DNA of 64,000 bases from Apoderus coryli (taxonomy: Eukaryota > Arthropoda > Insecta > Coleoptera > Attelabidae): assembly GCA_911728435.2 (NCBI GenBank), contig OU452198.1, positions 44,049,902 through 44,113,901 of the forward strand. The letters are read 5' to 3'. Within the stretch, counting starts at the first letter, position 1; the number at the start of each line of letters is the position of its first letter. Below the pieces are notes generated by a model. That model was not told the origin of the DNA, did no database searches, and was given only the letters and a program-made list of their open reading frames with translations. Positions 1 through 12,164 of this stretch are shown piece by piece. The position numbers and the translations under genes were made by a program.

Positions 1-377
1 TAATTGAAATGATGTAAGTATAATATTAAGCTTTTTCCTGTTGTGTCTATTCACAAATTGCTTCTATTAATTTCACTATAAGACCATTTCTTTCAAATTT
101 GTTATATTATTCTAATTGTCTGTAGTAAACAAATAAGTTGATAATAATAGGAAACAGGATAACCCAATTAGCTTATTTAAATAAGTAACTGGGTTAAAGA
201 CATACAAATAACATACATATGGGTATAGGTTCTTATATAATATAAAAGATTTATTAAACAACCATAAATAATATGACTCTTCTATTACGAAATACACACA
301 CACACTTAGGTCATCTTAATACAATCCTTTCATTTCTTCTATATAGCCTAAAAAGAAGTCTACTGTAAAACGTAACA

Positions 378-3075
378 TTAGTGCAATAGTCCATTTATAC
401 CTTGGATAAAATTTGTTCTATTTGGATTTCTACATTTTGCCTCTTTAACAGCCTTTTCAAATTCGAAATTGTCACCGCTTTGAAAATGAATTTTTGCTAA
501 CAGCAACCAGCTTTTCAAACAATTTTCGTCTAATCGTAACGCCCAATTAGTTACATCGTCCTTGGCTTTATCGAACAGCTTTAATTTTATGTAAGTTAGG
601 GCTCTATTATTATAGAGAACTAGACTATCCTTAATTTGTTCAATAGCCTGGAAAAATCATATGTATAGAGGATTATCATATGTATAGAGGATTATTAATA
701 TCCAGAGATATGGAGAAGGGAGAATGAGCTTCGACGAATGCGCATCCACTTTTCCGACGACACTATGCCTACCGCCATTTTCTAGTCAGAAACGTCAAAA
801 AATCAAAACACTGCTAAAGTTGGTGTGGTTATGTTCTTATGTTTCACGTGAGTGCCTTTCATTAAAATAGAGTTTTGCTGCTATTCCTTAATTGTGTGGA
901 CTTATTTTGGATATTCGGTTTTTTATTAGTGCCGTTGGTGTTTAGTTTATTGCGTAGTCTAACGAAAAAAATAAATAAATAAGAATATTACAAATTTCGT
1001 GTTTTCTTTCCTCCAATTTCCCTAACCTTGCCTATGTCGTGTGTATTCTGGGTAAGTAGTATTGAAAAGGGTGACAATGTTACACAACGTAGATAGAAAT
1101 GGAAAATAAGATACTTATGTAGTTTGCTACATGAACCTGAGTAAGTATGTTATACTAAAATAGATGAAACAAATTACGTTCATTCAATAAATAATTATTG
1201 TAAAGAATGATGAATATCGCATGTTTCCAATATTAAATGTTACCTGAAAGAACACTAGTTTTCTTTAATACTTCTGTCCTGTAAATAATTGCAACAACAG
1301 TTGCTTTTGCAATTATTAAACCTGCTAGAAGATGGCGGCCCCTGTAATTAGAAAATTTGCGCATATTGACCTTCATTCTCCCCACTCACATATCTCTGAT
1401 TATATCGCTCAAAACCGTATGCGCATCTGACTGCGCAACGGAATAAAGAGAGATAGAGAAATCGCCATTTTGAGGTAGTTTTTTTGCCAAGTTCATGCTA
1501 ATGTCAAATATCAACATAAGGGTTATTCTTTCGTACTGAACTAAGTGAAGTGAAGTGAACAATCTGAAAATTGTCAGTTCATTCACGATTGTGCGTATTC
1601 TTTCGACATCGGTCACTTCAACCAAACTGATTAAAATTCCTACCCCCCTTTCCGCTTACTGATCAGATCAACCTCTAGGTACCGGTTAGTTCGTTCAGTT
1701 AACAGTTAACCTCTAAAAGTATTCAATATTGAGTGATAATAATTGGAATATGATTTCGAATCAAACCAATGAATTGTAAAAGTTTAAAACATGGATAATA
1801 ATAGCATGGAAGAAATAATTTTCCAGTTTTCAGAGCAGATTTGGTTGTTTTCACAAGATTTCGAGGTTAAGTGAAAGACAATCACAAAAAAGATGATCTT
1901 TCGGTTTCGCCAAATATTCAGTTCAGTATAATCACATTCAGTTTAATCACATTCACTTGTTCAGATCAATCACTACGAAAGAATAACCCTATAATAATAT
2001 CAGTCTTAAGGCTAATTCTCACTGTCGTGCAAGGCTCGTGCTTGACACAGATTCGGCAAAATATCTTTTTCATTGAATCTATGATTTTTTCGGTGTTTGG
2101 TTCACACTATACAGGAAATTTCAGTCGATAAGAGAGCATGAAATGTTGACAAAAGTCCACGTTTTCGTCAGAAAAAGATGAAATTCTTATTGGATTTGTT
2201 AGATAAAACGATTTTCTTTAGCATTTTAATTAGAATAAACTACTAATGAGCGGAAAGCCTTAAACAGTGTGAATTGCCGTTGCCGATCCGCTTCTTTACA
2301 TGTCTAATGAGAATCGACCTTTAATTGGACCACTGATACATAAATATACAGATTGGAAGAGTTAGTGAAAAGAAAGTAAAATCATTACATAAAAAATTAT
2401 TTAAGAACAACTTATTGTAAGAATATGTTTAATATCAATATTTACTTTGTTGTAAAGGCTAAGAGCCTTCTCATATTGTCCTCGTCTAAAAGCTAAATTG
2501 GCCTGTTTCTTGAATGTTTCCATTTTTTCTCGACGTATTAACTTGTCTTTGTATCTTTGGTCCGCATCTTTGGAGATTTCCGCCATAAATGCTTCTATAA
2601 TTAATTAGTGTAATTAGGTTGATATAGTTTTTGTTTTATATTGTAAACAAAATTAATATCTAGATAATAAATATTTGTATATACACAATTTTAAAACGAA
2701 CGTGCGGTTATGACAGGTGAGGTGAGTTAAGATTGCTGATATTTGACGTGGAAGGTGGAAGCTTAATGTAACTCTACCTTGTGACATTTGGTTTGGATCT
2801 TTATTATCATTTTCTAATAATGCTCGTCTATTGATAACAGTTTTGCTGTTTTTAATTGTTAATACTACATCATCTTCATCAATATTTTCCAGTATTTCTT
2901 CAGTATCATTTCGTAAATAACGTTCGGCTTCTCTATCACCAATTTTTTGTAATTCTCTATTGTCTGATGTCAATTTATGGACGATAGAACTAACCTCATT
3001 TACTTTAATCATAAAATTGTTGAATTCTTCATCTAAATGCTCCATATCTATTGTTGTATTTTTTGGATATTCCAT
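378..3075 (-). CDS. TTC12: TTC12-like tetratricopeptide protein, three exons
   Basis: Spliced gene with exons 3075-2778, 2594-2446 and 647-378, predicting 238 aa. Donors are CAAG|GTAGAG and AAA|GTAAAT; acceptors are AATTATAG and TTTTTCCAG; phases match at both joins. Exon 1 gives an acidic, helical N-terminus (EEFNNFMIKVNEVSSIV). The first join restores EAFMAEISKDADQRYKDK, and the second joins ALSLYNK to AIEQIKDSLVLYNNRA, so TPR helices run across the junctions at about residues 128-225. This order matches the N-terminal third of TTC12, a TPR co-chaperone linked to axonemal dynein assembly in animals. Vertebrate TTC12 is about 700 aa with armadillo-like repeats; here a TAA at 380-378 ends the protein early. 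A plausible donor (CAAG|GTATAA, GT at 400-399) lies just before that stop, so the gene may instead continue beyond position 1. The start is the first Met of the exon 1 reading frame. The family call is firm, the 3' end is not. Confidence 0.82.
657..694. repeat. 19 bp perfect tandem duplication beside a splice acceptor
   Basis: TCATATGTATAGAGGATTA occurs twice back to back (657-675 and 676-694). It lies 8 bases upstream, in gene sense, of the acceptor at 649-648 of the TTC12-like gene, so it occupies the usual branch-point region. It may be a local slippage duplication. No function is inferred. Confidence 0.8.
702..1399. mobile_element. MITE-like element with imperfect inverted ends in TTC12-like intron 2
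   Basis: The left end (about 702-744, CAGAGATATGGAGAAGGG onward) is matched in inverted orientation by the right end (1359-1399). The inverted match resumes further in: CCGCCATTTTCTAGTCAG near 770-788 pairs with the copy near 1324-1340, so the arms are roughly 90-100 bp with indels. Possible target-site copies TAATATC and TTATATC flank it. No long ORF is present, which fits a non-autonomous DNA element. The superfamily is not recognised. Confidence 0.5.
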
Positions 3076-3259
3076 TTTTATTTTGAGACTTTCGACAATT
3101 CCTCTATGGCTTGCAAACTATATTGTTGATTGGGGCATTAACGACAAAACATTGTGTCACGGTTACTATGACTACAACGTTTTGATGTACCGGGATTGAC
3201 GAATAAGTTTATTACCTTTTGACAACAAAATGTGAAGTTTGTTTCACCGGTCATATTGC

Positions 3260-4928
3260 CTGCTCCCACTAGATGTCGCCACAGACATCTTGTTGACATG
3301 GAAGGAGAGACACTAAGACCAGCAACGACAGAAGAAATACGGAGCATAATCCATCACCTGAAGATAAAGAAGGCACCAGGCCCCGACGGAATGAGCAACA
3401 AGGCGCTAAAACTGTTGCCGAGGAAGGGCATTGCAGGAATTGCGACCATCATCAACAGCATCTTACGACTGGGACACTTCCCTACGAAGTGGAAAGAGGC
3501 TATAGTAGTGATGCTACCTAAGCAGGGCAAGGACCTGAAGTTCCCTCCTACTACAGGTACATCAGTTTACTGAACGCCCTGTCCAAGATAGCAGAACCAA
3601 TTATCCTCTGACGACTTCGCGAGCTCTCGTATGAACTGGAAGTAATCCCCGACGAGCAGTTTGGGTTCAGAGCCAATCACAACACGGAGTTGCAACTGTT
3701 AAGACTCGTTCAGCATGCAGCACAAGGACTAAACTGGGGCCAAGTCGCGGGAATTGTATTTCTGGATGTGGCCAGAGCCTTCGACAAGGTCTGGCAGGAA
3801 GGACTCATCTATAAGATGCACACATTAGGATACCCACCAGCGATGATCAAGCTAGCAGACTCCTACCTACAGGACAGGCAGATTCGCGTCAGGACAGGGA
3901 AGGAGATCTCGGAATCACGGACCCTGGAGGCCGACGTGCCGCAGGGGTCTGTACTATCCCCCATCTTTACCAGCGACATCCCAAGAACAGACCAGAACAC
4001 CTTGGCACTCTACGCAGACGACACCGCACTGATTGCCCACAGTCGCAGTGCGGAATTGGGGACAAGATACCTGCAGCGAGCAGCGGACAACTTCACCGAA
4101 TGGTGCACCAGGTGGAAGACCAAGATTAATGGCAAGACACTGCAAAGTACCTGGGGGTAACTTTGGACAGATCCCTGTCATGGAGACCGCACATCGAGAA
4201 GAGCATCGCGAATGCCAAAGGCATCATTTCGAAGCTCTATCCGATGATCTGCAGAAGGAGCAAGATGCCCTTGCAGGTCAAGCTTCAAATGGTTAAGGCA
4301 GTCGTGCGACCTGCCGTGACCTATGCCAGTTCAGCATGGGGATACGCGGCACCATCGTACCTGAAACGATTAGAGGCCACGGAGAACAAGGCAAGAAGGA
4401 TGGCAGTGGGTGCACCCTGGTTTGTTTCAAACGCACAGATCCGAAGAGACCTCAAACTCGACGCCCTAAGGGACGTCATGAGGTTGAGAGCCCAAAAGGT
4501 CTTTGCAATGGCAGAGACCCATGCAAACCCACTGATTCGCGAAGCAGTCAACTACAACATAGAAGACGGTGCCAGGCGGTACCGGAGACCGAGGAGTCAA
4601 CTCTGACGAGGGAATCTACAGGACTAGGACACCAATTAATATTGTTTCTTTCAGGTCAGGTATACTCATCTAAAGGTATGTTTCAGAGTGTTTTCTAGGC
4701 ACCACCAACAGAGGACAACAGCAACAGACGATAATGAACATCAGAAGACAACAGCAATCAAGCGAGGACATGGAAAAGGGAGGGCTCCCGAGCCATACTA
4801 CAAAGATAAGGCAGAGTTTTAGTTTGGGTTAGAGTCCCGCACTACCTAGGGAAGTGGTGAAGTGGTAAGGAACTCCCTAGGTGTCAAGATGATTTCTCTG
4901 CCTTGGCATAATCAAAAAAAAAAAAAAG
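3260..4928 (+). mobile_element. 5'-truncated, broken jockey-type non-LTR retrotransposon
   Basis: Three reading frames give one reverse transcriptase. Fingers are at 3300-3555 (KKAPGPDGMSNKALKLLP), palm at about 3570-4160 (motif A FLDVARAFDKV, motif B PQGSVLSP, motif C YADDTAL), and thumb and C-terminus at 4163-4606 (VKYLG-type start, then LDRSLSWRPHIEK). A frameshift lies near 3555. A short deletion after TRWKTKING removes the segment that normally links palm and thumb. The element ends in an A13 run at about 4915-4927, a normal 3' tail. The endonuclease domain is missing, so it is a 5'-truncated insertion. It starts roughly 200 bp upstream of the TTC12-like start codon and could disturb that promoter region. 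Confidence 0.85.
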
Positions 4929-4929
4929 C

Positions 4930-5670
4930 AAATCTCCAACATAATTTGGAGTCTTGTTACATTATGTAACCAGCAATTATTCTGGGAAATGCACGATTGC
5001 AGAAATGGTTGGATTTTCCGAAACAACAATTTTTAATTTGCCCATCTTGACATGACAAAGTTCAATGCAAGGTATATATAGGTGTCGAACATTCTCACGG
5101 CCGGCACGGGAAAAATCAACAGCGCGTGGAATGTTCTGCTGCGTTTTTGAATTCTGTAGTGAAGATCAGGATTGTTACTCGAGACGAAACTTAGGTGGTT
5201 TATCATTATGAAGCAGGAGCAATGCCATGAAAAAGGCACACCTCTCGTTGTAGACAAATAAAGCTTACTATTATTTAATGCCAATATTTTGAAAAGCTAT
5301 AAAATAGTTTTTAAAAACCATAAGAAGTAAGTACATATCCCTGGTATTCTTCTACGACTGCTGGATCATCATCTTGTATGTGTATAGACAACAAAAAGCC
5401 CACCCCCGAAATTAAAAATCCAAATAAGCATTCGTGTAGTGTGTAAAAGTGGTGAGAGGCCACACGTTGTTCCACAAGCAGTTGGTTTTTTTGTTTGTTT
5501 GCTTGACTTGTTCGGTGTGAAGGCATGAGTAGAGCGAGATTGTTAAAATAAAAAGCAGGCGTCTAGACGTTTTTATAAATATGTAAAATCGGGTTAATAA
5601 ATTTTTCATCATGTATGGTGGCAGCATCATATTTTTCAGACGCCCGACACAATAAGTAAAGTGAGCCTCT
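4930..5670. other. no recognisable gene
   Basis: AT-rich sequence with short open frames on the minus strand that resemble no family I know. It separates the jockey-type tail from the inverted-repeat block. Confidence 0.5.
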
Positions 5671-5672
5671 AT

Positions 5673-6023
5673 ACATACCGGGTGTCCTACCGGGAAGGGA
5701 TTCGATCGATTACGGAGAAACTACACTGTGGAACAGTCTGGAAATCTGGTCTGGTACGTAGGTCGACGAGACCAATTCGGCTAAAATATTTTCAAGGGTC
5801 TAGTACTTCCGGTTATACCGGAAGTAGTTGTTAACTTCCTTATTTCAAATACGACCCTATATAAAATATATTTTTTTGGATTCTCCTTGTAATTCTCAAC
5901 ATATTTCATGCATAATATGTTATACCTATCGCCTATTTTATGTCAAAAATGACGCTTTCAGATTAAAGAATAATAACAATTTTTTATTATATGGAAGCTT
6001 TAATAATTTAATTCGTTAGAATA
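5673..6023 (+). repeat. left arm of a ~350 bp long inverted repeat
   Basis: Starts ACATACCGGGTGTCC and ends near TTCGTTAGAATA. It matches the reverse complement of 9803-10159 almost end to end, with scattered mismatches and small indels. The outermost bases CCGGGTGTCC recur as isolated fragments elsewhere in the window (near 15,737 and 46,303), so this is the terminus of a repeat family. Arms this long suggest a foldback-type element. Confidence 0.8.
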
Positions 6024-6039
6024 ACTTAGAACTAACTTA

Positions 6040-7068
6040 AAACTAACTGAAAAATAGAAAAATACAAAAAAGGAAATACACGCATCAAAACGAAAGAACA
6101 TTGAGAGGATTACAAGAACAATTAATAATAACAATAAATAATCAACACATGAACATAATTCATCAAAACAAATACAAATCAGTAGCCCGCAAACATGTCT
6201 CTAAACTTTTCTTAAAAGAACCACACGATACATTAAAAAATCAACGTTTTCATTAATAACTAATCGGTTGCTGTATTTACAAGCCCGAAATAGCGGTGCT
6301 TTAAATTCATAATTAGAACGAATCTGTGGCACCCAAAATAAACTAGCGCTTCTAGAGTGAACCCTAGGGACACGAAACCCATAGCTGCTGAAGCAACCGA
6401 GGACAATCCAACATATTGTTGATCAACTTAAACAGAAAGATCTGAGACGCGAAGATGCGTCTCTCGGCTAACGGCCGAAATCCAAACCTTGCCAGTAACA
6501 GGCCGTGATCACACCCACGAGGAGCAAAATATCCATCAATTTTAAATGACAAATATTTTAAAAACTTACGTTGGATACTCTCCAATCCCTGTATATGAAC
6601 ACGGTAGATGGGCGACCAAATGATTGTAGCGAATTCCAAAATAGACACAACAAAGGCGAAATAGTGACTTTTCAGGCAGTCCATGTTGTTGAATTCTCTG
6701 GTCTGTCTAAAAATAAATCCTAACATTCGCAAAGCATTAGCAGAAACTTGCTCAATGTGGTAGTTGAAGCGATAAATCACCATCCAAGTATACACCAAGA
6801 TCTTTGATTAAAGCGCAGCGTTCCAAATTTGAATTATCGATGGTGTAGTTTCGCAAAAACGGATCTTGACGTCTTGTAAATGTCACCGACTTACATTTGT
6901 TCAGATTTAGAGGAAATCTATTTAGATCACACCATTCTGAGAGCCGACACAGATCTGTTTGAAGCTGTGCGCAATCGTTCTCACAAACAACAGTGCGATA
7001 CAATTTTAAATGATCCGCAAACAACAAATAATTAAGATATAGATCTCCTTGACGACTATTTATTTTTT
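6040..7068 (-). mobile_element. non-LTR RT fragment (CR1/jockey group), inactive
   Basis: Palm to C-terminus of a reverse transcriptase in two frames (7068 to about 6790, then 6798-6364), continuing in a third frame to about 6205. Recognisable blocks are LFADHLKLYRTV, KDLGVYLDGDLSL and LESIQRKFLKYLSFKIDG. Motif C reads FADH where FADD is expected, losing the second catalytic Asp, so the copy is dead even without its frameshifts. It abuts a gag fragment in the same orientation at 7066-7070 with no spacer, which suggests a recombination or insertion junction. It belongs to the same broad group as the plus-strand copy at 8540-9664. Confidence 0.75.
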
Positions 7069-7800
7069 CAAAACAAAAACGTTTGGCCTGACTACTGGTG
7101 CAATTACGCTTAAAATGTCCAGGTTGATGACAATTAAAACAGCGTCGTGTATCAGGCTCGCTTTGGTCTTTAATATCAACTGAAAAACCCCTTTGAAATC
7201 CTTTGTTATCGGCAATTTTTTCTACTTTTGTTTTATTATAATTACTTAGAAGATTCAAAAGACCGCTGACTGAAACTATATTACTGTTAAACGCGGCTGT
7301 TTTTACATGAATATCTTTTATATCGCCAATAACTATTTCAAGTAAATGATTTTCAGATAGGTTAAAGCTTAGGGCTTTCAAAAGAGATAACTTTTTCTGG
7401 CATACTCACAGTATGAAGCTGCATCGTCGCTGGTGTACAAACTCGCCCTTCGCAATTTTTCGTTGAGATTGCGCTTCGCCGGGTAAAGGCTGCACAACTC
7501 TATTCTCATCAAATCCCAGGTTCACTGTGCAGGTTTCCATGTTGATAACCACTCCTTAGCTTCTCCAACCAAGCCACTTGAACCTCTAGCCAACAGTTCA
7601 TTCCTTGACCAATGGAAAACTTGGGAAAGTTCTTCCAGCTCATCACACCATTTTGAAGCTCCTTCCTCGTTTTGAATCGGATCAAAAATTGGAATGTCTA
7701 TTGAAGTAGATCCTTCAGTGCTTTCAAAGAATCTGTTAAGATTTTCGCGAATTCTTCCATATTTACACTCAAAATTGTCAACTTCTCTATATTTATTAAT
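7066..7800 (-). pseudogene. LTR-retrotransposon gag fragment with CCHC zinc knuckle
   Basis: Minus-strand reading gives a gag-like core with the GEAKEWLSTW block and a C-terminal zinc knuckle, CFNCHQPGHFKRNC (C-x2-C-x4-H-x4-C). One in-frame TGA follows that block near 7519, and the upstream part stays open back to about 7800. The arrangement of a Trp-rich core, a GEAKEW-type motif and one knuckle fits a Ty3/gypsy-like gag, which would package element RNA. No protease, integrase or LTR was found beside it. The downstream end is fused to the non-LTR RT fragment at 7068. Described only as a broken genomic remnant. Confidence 0.65.
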
Positions 7801-8299
7801 AAAACGTTTTTTTTTTTTTTAACTTTGTATAATTCACGTCACAACCGTTTTACACACCTCTTTGTCACTTCTAGAAATATTCAACCTCACAACACTGGCG
7901 ATTTGTAACAGTTATTATTTTAATTTACAACGTAGGAGGATAGCTTGCGTCGCGACGACTTTAAAACTTGTGGTACTTTTAGTAGTTGATCCCACTTCTG
8001 ATGTAAGAAAACAAGAAATTTTCAATAATAACTTTATATTTTCCAATAAACAAAAGTCATTTAATCAAATCAGAATATACTATCAATTATGGCATCCGTT
8101 CTATATGCCGGCCCAAGAATAAGTGTTCCTTTCTTTTTACCAAGAGTCCTTTCTTTCCTACTCTATCATCTATAAATCTACTATAATATAAACACACAAA
8201 AGTAGAACATGTAGGTAACTCACTTAATATTATGGAAAAGATAACAAATAATTATTCCCAGCCTATAAACTAAAAATATTTGTTAGACACGTCTGGTAA

Positions 8300-8445
8300 T
8301 AAATTGTCACATGAACCGTTGACACGTTAAGGTATTCTTGCATATATATAGGTATATGTATATTTTCAATTTATTTGTCCTTTAAAGGGATTGTTTATCT
8401 GTTGGGCAATAAAGCATTTATTTATTTATTTATAATTATTGTACA
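8300..8445 (+). mobile_element. possible 3' end of a non-LTR retrotransposon
   Basis: Sequence ending in AATAAAGCATTTATTTATTT, a polyadenylation-like hexamer followed by a (TTTA)n tail. This resembles the (AAAT)n tail of the RT copy ending at 9664. No coding part is left. Confidence 0.35.
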
Positions 8446-8539
8446 TTTTTTTCTCATATTATTCAAGATTCTGATTAATAAAATTTAGTTTTTGAAACGC
8501 ATTAAATATAAAACAAAAGAGTGACATTAATAATTCAAT

Positions 8540-9664
8540 TGTTCCTTCTGGTGTCCCCCAGGGTTCTCACCTCGGGCCATTGTTATTTAACTTATTTATA
8601 AATGATATCAAGCAGTGTTTCATTCACAGTGAATTCAGGCTCTTCGCCGACGACCTGAAGTGTGACCGGCGTATCGGAGGTCCCACAGATTGTTATCTTC
8701 TGCAGGAGGATGTTGTGAGATTTGTGCATTGGTGTGAGTTGCATGGTATGACTTTAAATGTTTCTAAGTGCTTTTGCGTAAATTTCAACCGAACCAGGAG
8801 ACCTCTTTTGTATGAATATTTTGTCGACCATTCAGTCCTAAAATACAAATCTTCGGTCAAGGATCTGGGAGTTTACCTGGACACTTCCTTGAGCTTTGTG
8901 GATCACATCAGGCACTCGACTTCCAGGTCTCTGAAGGTGTTGGGCTTCATAAAGCGTTGCTCGGTTGATTTCAGTAATGTGAATACTATTAGAATTTTGT
9001 TCACGACGCTCGTCAGGCCACATTTGGAGTATGCCTCGGCAGTTTGGACCCCGTCATACGGTTGCCATCCTGCCCGAGTTGAGAGCGTTCAGCGGCGTTT
9101 CCTTAGGTATGTTCACTTTAAGCTTGGTCGTCCGCGTCCTATCGATTTTGTGTTCGATTACGGAACAATGATGAGCGAGCTGGGGCTTACGACTTTGGGA
9201 GATCGCAGGGTCGTCAGAGATCTATTAATACTTTATAAGCTTTTGAACAATATGGTATCGTCTTCTTATTTGTTGTCCAATATTCATTTTCATGTACCGT
9301 CTAGGAATAATAGATACTCTCACCTTTTCCATGAGGAATTTCACCGTACAAATTACGGAGGAAAATAGGTGAATTTATTCGCCGTTTGAAATGTGAGCGT
9401 CGTGACGGCAGTTTTGCGTAAGTCGATCGATGCCTGTTGCGTTGACGATCATGGTTTTCCTTTATTCCTGGCGTGGGTCTTGCGAATAGCTTTAGTATAA
9501 CTTGAATTATGTTTAAATTGTCTACTTATTGTGTAATTTAAAGTTTGTTAGGTTTTTGTAAAATTGTTGAATTTGTGTAGTATTGCATGGAATTATATTT
9601 GTTATATTATATTGTATGCTGTATAAATGGACTTTGTCCGTGAATAAATAAATAAATAAATAAA
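8540..9664 (+). mobile_element. non-LTR RT fragment (CR1/jockey group) with (AAAT)n tail
   Basis: The open frame runs from about 8540 to 9368. It begins inside the RT palm at motif B (GVPQGSHLGPLLFNLFINDI), then motif C FADDLK, KDLGVYLDTSLSF, and a C-terminal RRFLRYVHFKLGR block. Motif C keeps both Asp residues, but everything before motif B is missing, so it is 5'-truncated. A frameshift after RTNYGG probably splits off the last residues. The element ends in repeated AAAT units at 9640-9664, the short-tandem 3' tail typical of CR1-like elements. It is oriented opposite to the related copy at 6040-7068 inside the same inverted-repeat block. Confidence 0.78.
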
Positions 9665-9802
9665 TTGTCATTTGAAATCTTAGATTTTGAATTTTGACAC
9701 TTTTTTCAATTTCATTTTTTACCCTTTTTTTCAAATACCTTGTATATATTTACTAAAAAAATATACGCAGGCGCGTAAAGAAGGTATATAGCTCCTATAA
9801 GA

Positions 9803-10159
9803 TATTCTAACGAATTTATTAAAGCTTCCATATAATAAAAAATTCTTTATTCTGAACACGTAATTTTTGACATAAAATTTCAAATATTTCGAAAACGGCT
9901 AGAGATAGGTAAACATATTATGCATGAAATATCTTTAGAATTACAAGGAGAATCCAAAAAAAATATAATTATATAGAGTCGTATTTGAAATAAGGAAGTT
10001 GACACCCATTTCCGGTATAACTGGAAGTACTAGACCCTTGACAACATTTTAGCCGAATTGGTCCGTCGACCTACATACTACACCAGATTTTCAGCTTGTT
10101 CCACAGTGTAGTTTCTCCATAATCGATCGAATCCCTTCCCGGAGGGACACCCGGTATGT
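9803..10159 (-). repeat. right arm of the ~350 bp long inverted repeat
   Basis: Reverse complement of 5673-6023, ending GGGACACCCGGTATGT. Both arms carry the sequences TCGATCGAATCCCTTCCC and GAAATAAGGAAGTTGACA (or their complements) in the same order, so they are copies of one sequence. The bracketed span is 4487 bp. Confidence 0.8.
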
Positions 10160-10620
10160 AGGTACATACCTAAAGTAAATTTTTTTATGCAGCTTATTAT
10201 GCCTCGTTTTTTTTTTCTTTGTATTTATTTATGTAAAGTAAAGCACATGTCTGATGTGTAGTATACTACTGTATGTTTGTTTTGTATATTATTTGTAGAA
10301 TCCTATGCATAAAACATAATATTATCGTGAACACAAAATTGCCCGCCACCAAAAGTCTCACTCGGCGTTTACAACTATATAATATTTTTCTCCTTGAATA
10401 TTTTGTAGATTTTTGTCATATTTTGTACGAGGTCCTTTGTTTAATAAATACTAACTTCGAATCAGTGTCTTTTGTGTAGGTAGGTACAAGTTCTTGGTCG
10501 AAATTTGACAAAAGGGATGAATTTTTTAAATAAATTTTACATTTTAGCTATAGCCTATTCTGATGTTTATGATATATGAACAGCTGAACACTGTTATGTT
10601 CAGCTAGGATATTTATCTGT
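10160..10620. other. no recognisable gene
   Basis: AT-rich intergenic sequence between the long inverted repeat and the next retrotransposon tail. A 68-codon open frame at 10,273-10,479 resembles no known family. Confidence 0.5.
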
Positions 10621-10636
10621 ATGATTTTTAATATAT

Positions 10637-12035
10637 AGAATAATAATAATAAAGACTTTATTGCAAAAAAGTATACAATAGGCGAAGTTGAGGCTTAAGC
10701 CTCCTCACTTAACCTCAAACACAGATAACAACATACACAAATTAGCAATACAATACAAAATGAAATGAAACCACATGACGTTAAGAAAAATCAAATTTTT
10801 TTAGAAATTCCAGATATCTTCAATAATTGATTTTGAATACAACAAAAAAAAAACAATAAATATTATTAAATAATAAAATCCATACGCTACTTATACTAAA
10901 TTTTTCAAAACATGTCTGACAGACCGCTTAAATCTATAGCCCGTCAACAATTTCACATCACCCGGCAATCTGTTGTAATATTTAGCAATAGTATAAGAAA
11001 AAGACCGTTCAAACATCGCAGTAGAATGGAATGGTGGCGCAATTGACGATTCATATCTAATATTGACAGAATGAGCATGACCCCTAAATATTATTCTTTC
11101 ATACAAATATTCGGGTTCCTTACTGTTTATGATTTTATTAAATAGTACGAGAGAGTGCAAAATTCGCCTTTCCCTCATCATAGGCCACCCCATCTCATCC
11201 AGTTTAGCACTTATTCCCCTTTGGCCCCTGCGAATACCGCTAATCAATCGCACACACGAATTCTGCATCATTTGAATTCTGTTTTCATCTGATCTCGTTA
11301 AGCATGGTTCATACACAACATCAGCATAGTTAAATTGGGATAGAACTAAGCTATCACACAGTAACTTTTTTGTTTGGAAATTAAGTATACTGCGGTTATT
11401 ATAAATTGACTTCAAATTTGCAAAGGCCCGTTACAGTTTCTCACGTGTTTTGTGAATCGCATACCCGTGTCGATGTACAATCCCAAGCTTTTGGCTGAGC
11501 AGGAGGCCCTAAGCATGACATTACTTACAGTGAGGTTCAAATCTTTGTATCGATTCCTGAGAGAGCTATTACCAAACAACAGCAATTCCGACTTACTCGG
11601 ATTCAACTCTAACCCATGGGAGTTCGAATCATTGACAACAGTGGCCAAATCCCTATTTAAATTATCAACTTCCGCATTTAAATTCTCAGGTGAGAATGAC
11701 AGATATATTTGAGTATCGTCTGCATACATATGAGTTTTGGAATATTGAATATTTTCTGTGATCTGAGCTGTAAATAGGGTAAATAGTATGGGACTCAGAA
11801 TTGAACCCTGTGGCACTCCATTATTAATGTTTTTTTCTTGAGATAAATTCCCCCCAATTTGTACCATTTGTGTGCGATTGCTTAAGTAATTTTTCAATAA
11901 TAATATAGAATCATTAGTGAATCCCAAAAATCCCAGAATCGACAATAAAAGTTCATGATTCAGTCTATCAAACGCCTTAATGTATAATCCAGAAGTACCA
12001 GAGCAGTCAACTCTCCTCGGTCAATGGCTGTAATA
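10637..12035 (-). mobile_element. L2/CR1-like retrotransposon RT, 5'-truncated, frameshifted
   Basis: Two minus-strand frames, 11945-11412 and 11415-10891, form the palm-to-C-terminus of a reverse transcriptase. Motif B is GVPQGSILSPILF, motif C is YADDTQIYLSF, then HGLELNPSKSELLLFG, and the C-terminal half has MQNSCVRLISGIRRGQRGIS and FERSFSYTIAKYYNRLP. Motif A is scrambled: around 11,985 the expected LDYTKAFDRL reads LDYTLRRLID. The 3' end is TATTATTATTCT in sense, a (TTA)n tail. Copies of the same family lie at 31,317-32,185, 32,576-33,670 and 62,758-64,000. Palm Asp residues are intact but the protein is not. Confidence 0.85.
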
Positions 12036-12164
12036 TCGATTGTTATTTCCTATTTTGTGCTTTTTTTTGTAGCTACGATTTTGTCAATATTGTTTAAAAT
12101 TTACAACTCAAAGCCTTTTTTTAACTCATCTTGATCATCATCATCATGATGAGATGGTAAAAGT

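Noticed and set aside
1386..1625. 79-codon minus-strand frame starting MVEVTDVERI
   Set aside because: Lies in intron 2 of the TTC12-like gene beside a MITE end; no family resemblance and no splice context.
5311..5630. Two overlapping minus-strand frames of about 70 codons
   Set aside because: Overlap in different frames, low complexity, no recognisable motif.
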